A stretch of 49,308 nucleotides of DNA from an uncultured Oscillospiraceae bacterium (GTDB taxonomy: Bacteria; Bacillota; Clostridia; Oscillospirales; Oscillospiraceae): assembly GCA_947631845.1 (NCBI GenBank), contig CANRMY010000013.1:1-49308 (forward strand). The letters run 5' to 3'. The notes beneath the pieces are model-generated. The model made no database searches. It was not told where the DNA came from and saw only the letters and a program-made list of their open reading frames with translations. A program made the translations under genes and the position numbers. Shown piece after piece: positions 49,245 through 49,308 of this stretch (position 1 is its first letter; each line of letters starts with the position of its first letter).

Positions 49245-49308
49245 GGCGCACACGGCATGCGATGAGAACGGGTTTATCTTAGGTGTAGAGGTAACAGCGG
49301 GGAATGTG
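49225..49308 (+). mobile_element. Transposase fragment (IS1182/DDE type), cut by the right edge
   Basis: The last 28 codons, in frame from 49225, read GPEFAYEAHTACDENGFILG then VEVTAGNV. This matches the region around a catalytic Asp of IS1182-like DDE transposases (FAYxxHTACDxNGFVLGxxVTxGN). There is no start, and it begins abruptly at the DegV junction. Insertion sequences are multi-copy, so this edge may be an assembly breakpoint. Confidence 0.7.

Overview
The window reads as chromosomal DNA of an anaerobic, high-GC member of the Clostridia, probably Oscillospiraceae-like. This rests on gene content, not on a database search. The supporting signs are: a rimP-nusA-ylxR-L7Ae-infB-rbfA-nrnA operon of Firmicutes order, sigma-A promoters with 16-18 bp spacers, a T-box leader, a tetrahydrofolate riboswitch ahead of an ECF-transporter S component, PyrK/PyrD type B dihydroorotate dehydrogenase, PyrBI, Pta, and a ferredoxin-linked four-subunit 2-oxoacid oxidoreductase.

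Layout. 1-298 is the right part of a dispersed structured repeat. 293-6836 (minus) is the ribosome-maturation, transcription and translation operon, with a promoter and leader terminator at 6885-6965. 7082-9479 (plus) holds a lipoprotein and a MATE exporter. 9545-12567 (minus) is the 2-oxoacid:ferredoxin oxidoreductase operon, preceded by a T-box leader whose specifier reads as Ile. 12875-16013 (minus) holds a small zinc-ribbon ORF, a CbiE/CbiT-like methyltransferase and an ECF sigma factor with a membrane partner. 16302-21598 holds a CBS protein, tadA, dusB with a second sigma/anti-sigma pair, a folate-type S component under a THF riboswitch, tatD and secG. 21645-22457 is gene-free and full of palindromic repeats. 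22459-26442 holds pta, nfo, an aldo/keto reductase and a membrane-bound XRE regulator. 26650-33267 (minus) is a pyrimidine operon in transcription order pyrC-pyrK-pyrD-pyrF-HAD phosphatase-unknown-pyrE-pyrB-pyrI, lacking only carAB for UMP synthesis. 33337-35349 (minus) pairs a class III aminotransferase with a tandem SCP2-like protein. 35956-38303 (minus) is a third sigma/anti-sigma pair (RsgI/PepSY type). 38556-45195 holds a D-2-hydroxyacid dehydrogenase, a PflX-type radical SAM protein, ddl, a truncated phosphotransferase, murF and an RluA-type pseudouridine synthase. tRNA-Asp and tRNA-Thr follow at 45249-45404.

From about 45600 to the right edge the content changes to mobile-element accessory genes: an unrecognised ORF pair, an extremely acidic small protein, a cysteine-rich small protein, an ArdA-like antirestriction protein and an LPD28-like protein. 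The last 350 bases are a junction of an LPD28-like gene, an inverted DegV fragment and the start of a transposase fragment. Both window edges therefore lie in repeated DNA, as expected of assembly breakpoints.

Most notable: (1) an isoleucine-type T-box controlling a 2-oxoacid:ferredoxin oxidoreductase, which suggests reductive branched-chain amino-acid synthesis; (2) a multi-copy, multi-hairpin composite repeat with terminal inverted repeats, one copy of which cuts off a phosphotransferase gene; (3) a very acidic candidate DNA-mimic protein near an ArdA-like gene.
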